Assembly: GCA_029891385.1 (NCBI GenBank)
Contig: CM057228.1
Coordinates: 24,424,809-24,488,808 of the forward strand
DNA: 64,000 bases
Source: Erythroxylum novogranatense
Taxonomy: Eukaryota > Streptophyta > Magnoliopsida > Malpighiales > Erythroxylaceae
Direction: 5' to 3'
In this document: one piece after another, positions 60,404 to 64,000 of the stretch
Position numbering within the stretch: position 1 is the first letter of the stretch
Layout: every line of letters begins with the position of its first letter
Translations under genes and position numbers: made by a program
The notes under the pieces: generated by a model
Databases searched by the model: none
What the model was told of the DNA's origin: nothing
The model's input: the letters and a program-made list of their open reading frames with translations, nothing else

Positions 60404-63400
60404 GACTACTACAAAAAATTAGTAATTACTGGTGAAAAATACCGACGGAAGAGAAACTGTAGCAAATTATCGACATAAAATAATTTTTTATACGTAATAT
60501 TGTCGAGAAAGATTACATTTTGTGACGGTAAAAGTATCTGTTGATAAAAATGGGGAAAAATTATCTCAACAAAATTTTCAACAAAATATAGCAGTGGTAG
60601 AAGATTCCCATCGATAAAGGAGGCAAGAATGCTTAGCTGAATGAAAAAGTTTTGAGTTTATTGACGGTCATTTATGTTGGTAAATTTCGTCAGTAAATTT
60701 TAAAGTAAACGTCATCATTTCTTTCGGCTCCAACATTTTTAATATAAAAAAATGACTTTGTTTAATTTAACACTAAACGACGCCATTTTCTATTTAACCT
60801 ACCCAAAGACCCCCTCCCTCTCCCGCTACATTTTCATTTTCATTTTTTTGTCGTTGATCCCTCCCGTTTTTTTGTCATTGATTCATCTTCTGTTTATTGG
60901 TGTGTGTGCTCGTTTATTTTCTTCGACCACTATCATTGTGTCCTTCGACGGAGGTAAGTCATTCAGCCTTTGTTCTCTGTGATTTTTTGTATAACCCGTG
61001 TTGGCATATATTTTAGAACCTAGGAGTTTTTAAGGCATTTTTGCATTTTTTTTTATCGTCTATGGTTTATTTTTGTTTGTAATGTTCTAGAAAATGCTAA
61101 GGAAGGAAAAAAGACACAATTTGCTTAAGTTAATTAGGATGAATTTGTTATGCCTTTGAAGTGTTTGATGAAAGTTTTAAGTGGGTTCTTTAATAGTTTT
61201 CTGCTTGTTTTAAATGTCTACGGCTATTAATGTTGTTGCTTCTCATAAACCAGATTTCATGACCTACTTTATTAGTATTGCAGTTAAGAAATCAATCATA
61301 TGAGTTCAAACAATATTGAAAATGAGAAACTAATCGATGGGATGGGTGTAATATATGCATAAGTTCTTCTATACAATATTCTTATATTGTTGCAGCAATG
61401 GGATATTATTTGAAGTATGCTTTGATGCTAATTTTTTTATATTATTAATTTTTGTTCAATTGTATCGGGGCACATATCAGTTCTTTTACTATTTAGAATC
61501 ATTGTCGTTTCATTATGTAATTTGCAATAACTGGATGGTGAGTTTAAGCTATCTTTATATACGCTGGCTTATTGACTCAACAAGTTTTTTTTTCTTCTTT
61601 TAGATCCTATTTAGTAATAAATTGAACCAAAAAAACAAAGAAGGATTCTAAAGGTTCGGTTTTGTTCAATATAAGATAAATCATTTAAAACAAATCCAAA
61701 TTTGCTTACCGATTGATTTTAGTGTTTAATTTTTTTTTGTTGATTGAGTTGAGCACTTGAAATTAGATTCAATCTATACAGCACTTGAAATTGCTATAAA
61801 GATATGGTAATTCATATTAACAACATTATTCATATATATTATAAATAATTTGTTAGTATGTATAAATAGTTTAGTTTAAATGAGCCATAATAACTATAAA
61901 GATCACTATAATGATAATTCCAAAAATTTATGTTTAATAGTTCATCTTAACATATCAATATCATATGGTTAGATGTATCATCTACTTAATAATTGGTCTT
62001 GATATATCAATTTCTTGTTATAGTTTGTTCTGCCTTCCAGAAATTGTTTTATATAAATAAGTCTCATATGACAAGGAGGTTTCAGTAGTAGTTATACCAT
62101 AGGAAAATTTGATATTGATTCTCTGAAAAAAGGAGACCAAAAGAGTAATTATTATTTATTCTTATTTTCAAGACTCTAAGAATTACGTACCGATCATAAT
62201 AGCCATTATTCGACTATATGTAGGGATGTTACCTTCCTGGTCCTCTTTAGTTTCCTACTATGCCTCCTTCTCTGCATTGATGAATAATGATGTTGCTACG
62301 AAGCACTTATAAGGCACTGATTCATGAGAAGTTAAACGGTAAGTCAATAATAAGCCAAGCAATTTATTGATGACATGCATGACTATTTTGATCACAACCA
62401 ATTGATTGAATTTCTAACCATATGCTTATCTAGAAAGACCTGACCTAAAAACAAGAATAAAAAATAAAAAATTTAGAAAACAAGAGGATTTGCTGAATTC
62501 CATTGTTTACCAAAAGGAGATTGTTGATAATTTTGATGGGATTGAGGTTAACTAGGGGCTTCTTAATGAAAATGATGATCAAAGTTGTGGAAAACAAATA
62601 TGTTATACTAATGATAAGGATAGATACTTCGAGTTTTAAAGAGAAGGATAGCGATATTGTCTTTAGGAAGGGCTTGATTCACATACTATACACTCATAAA
62701 GCTACTTTAAAGTAAGAAGAAGAGGCCTTATATCTCTTCACCAAGAGAAGTTATCGAGCAATTGGATTAGTATTCATTTTGAAAATTTCTCCACATTTGA
62801 CATTATAATGAATGATCTAGACATGTTATTATTAAATAAATATTTCTACAAAAGGATAGGTAAGGTTTGGAAAAATGGTTATCTATTGTATGGTCCTCTT
62901 AGAACAAAAATCAAGTTTAATCCTAAGAAGTTAAGGCCAATTACTAGAAATATGATATAACTTAACTTGGAAGTGTTAGGTTAGATGATGATTTAAGGGA
63001 TATGGAACTATATATAGGAAATAATTTTCTAATAGTTATTAAGGATATTAATTTCAATTAAGAAGCATGTAATCGAAATGAGGATAATGGTAATGATGAA
63101 AATTTAAAATATTAATTCAAAGGATGGGATATGAATTTCATGTTGAAATATTCCTTCAAAGAGAAAACAGGATACAATACGACCAAGTTCAGACCAAGAT
63201 TTAGAGCCAATTACTATCCAGGTGAAGCATCACATTCTACAGCTGCAACTGAATCAGATATTGTACCTCCTGCTACTACTACATTTGTAGATGAGGCATC
63301 ACCTTCTGTATCTGCTGCTACATCATCCACCACCCCTATACCAACAGAGATATCAGGTGTAAACGATGTGGATGAAGGAGGCAGCCTCCGACCTGGAGCT

Positions 63401-64000
63401 GAAGGAGCTGATGGAAGAACTTACATCACAGTTGTCAATAATTTGTAAGTGAAAATACATGAAACTTCATATGTTTATAATTAAGTTATAAATTTAAATT
63501 TAAAAAATGGTATAAAATTAATTGTTTTAATATTAGGTTGATTCCGTCTAGACCATGCTTAAGAAACATGGCATCCAAATTCAAGGAGAAGATTTATGTT
63601 GACGGTTATATATGAAAGAATATCTCTCAGGCGACAAATGAATTTTACTATCAGGAGTTTAAGGTACAAAAATTATTTTTTATTTTTAATTGATTTTTAT
63701 TCATTTATTAGATAAATATTATTGCATTATAGATACTTATCTTATGTTTTTCCTTTTATTTCAGAAAGAATTTTTTGGGATTCTGAATTTGACGCAGTCA
63801 TTTATAAAGTATGGGAGAAACGAGTATGTATATGTTGTCGAGACTTTGTTGGTGCGATACACAAGATTGGTATTTGACCGCCTTATATTTATAAACAAAT
63901 AAAAAGTCGTTGGCAGCAGTATTGGACATCACCAGGGGCAATGTCTATTTCAGAACGTAATTCTACCAATAGACATGGAGGATCGGGGGGAGAGAGTCTT
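60404..64000 (+). mobile_element. CACTA (En/Spm) transposon, right end beyond the window
   Basis: The left end GACTACTACAAAAAATT matches the plant CACTA terminus CACTACTACAAAAAA except for the first base. Within the next 320 bases short subterminal words recur in both orientations (CCGACGG, TCGACAT, GTCGAGA, TTGACGGT, TTCGTCAG), as in CACTA subterminal regions. A Transposase_24-type coding region lies at 63131-64000. The right terminus is not in the window, so completeness cannot be judged. Confidence 0.7.
63131..64000 (+). pseudogene. CACTA-associated Transposase_24 (Ptta/En/Spm) gene, partial and broken
   Basis: Three exon-like blocks with good splice signals: 63131-63444 (donor GTAAGT), 63537-63663 and 63765 onward. 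Joined, they give the family's pattern: a variable Ser/Thr/Pro/Ala-rich N-terminus ending in ITVVNN, then ASKFKEKIYVDGYI, an in-frame TGA where Trp is expected, then KNISQATNEFYYQEFK. The third exon needs a one-base shift in the T6 run (about 63771-63776) to read on into the conserved EFDAVIYKVWEKR and WQQYWTSPG stretches. So at least one stop and one frameshift disable it. It runs off the right edge. Confidence 0.7.

Noticed and set aside
1..64000. tRNA genes and organelle DNA insertions
   Set aside because: The TGGTATCAGAG matches are retrotransposon primer sites; no cloverleaf or organelle gene sequence was recognised by eye.

Overview
The window is nuclear DNA of a eudicot plant. The evidence is interrupted genes with GT-AG introns, an AT-rich background, and a dense mix of plant transposons: Ty1/copia, Ty3/gypsy LTRs, a Cassandra TRIM carrying 5S rRNA sequence, hAT, CACTA, LINE and MITEs. 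A cysteine-rich DUF26 secretory protein gene fits the same picture. I cannot name the species. No tRNA, functional rRNA, CRISPR or organelle insert was recognised.

Only three loci look like intact host genes. (1) A single-exon DUF26/Gnk2 cysteine-rich repeat secretory protein on the minus strand (4340-5074). (2) A ten-exon three-RRM nuclear RNA-binding protein (hnRNP R/Q-like) on the minus strand (23537-27384); every splice junction can be placed, giving 842 codons, and two adjacent introns use GC-AG borders. (3) A six-exon, 206-aa coiled-coil protein with an N-myristoylation-type start on the plus strand (34741-37145); its layout suggests a plant BORCS5-like (BORC complex) subunit. Two unrecognised reading frames follow it on the minus strand (37253-37950).

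The rest is mostly transposon. 1-4300: MITEs, a short tandem repeat and a degenerate TTGATCAA/TTAATTAA-rich tract. 7992-12535: a complete but inactivated copia element with 253-bp LTRs, PBS, PPT and a perfect GTATG duplication, inserted in one unit of an older tandem duplication. 13230-14104: part of a gypsy LTR, ending five G residues before a complete Cassandra TRIM (14110-14809). 15400-16484: copia gag remnant. 18640-20090: decayed endogenous pararetrovirus-like polymerase. 27760-34063: a second full-length copia element (335-bp LTRs, AATCA duplication) with a badly broken coding region, lying between the two spliced genes. About 38000-44230: an old copia element whose leader carries a cluster of perfect G-boxes and whose gag is split by a 3.7-kb gypsy solo LTR (40297-44008) of the same family as 13230-14104. 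44450-46340: hAT transposase remnant. 49155-50199: LINE reverse transcriptase remnant. 55900-59530: very degraded copia gag-pol. 60404 to the window end: a CACTA element with a broken Transposase_24-type gene running off the right edge.

The host genes do not form an obvious functional unit. The transposons record several layers of insertion. Many coding breaks are single substitutions such as TGG to TGA, as expected from decay of methylated DNA.
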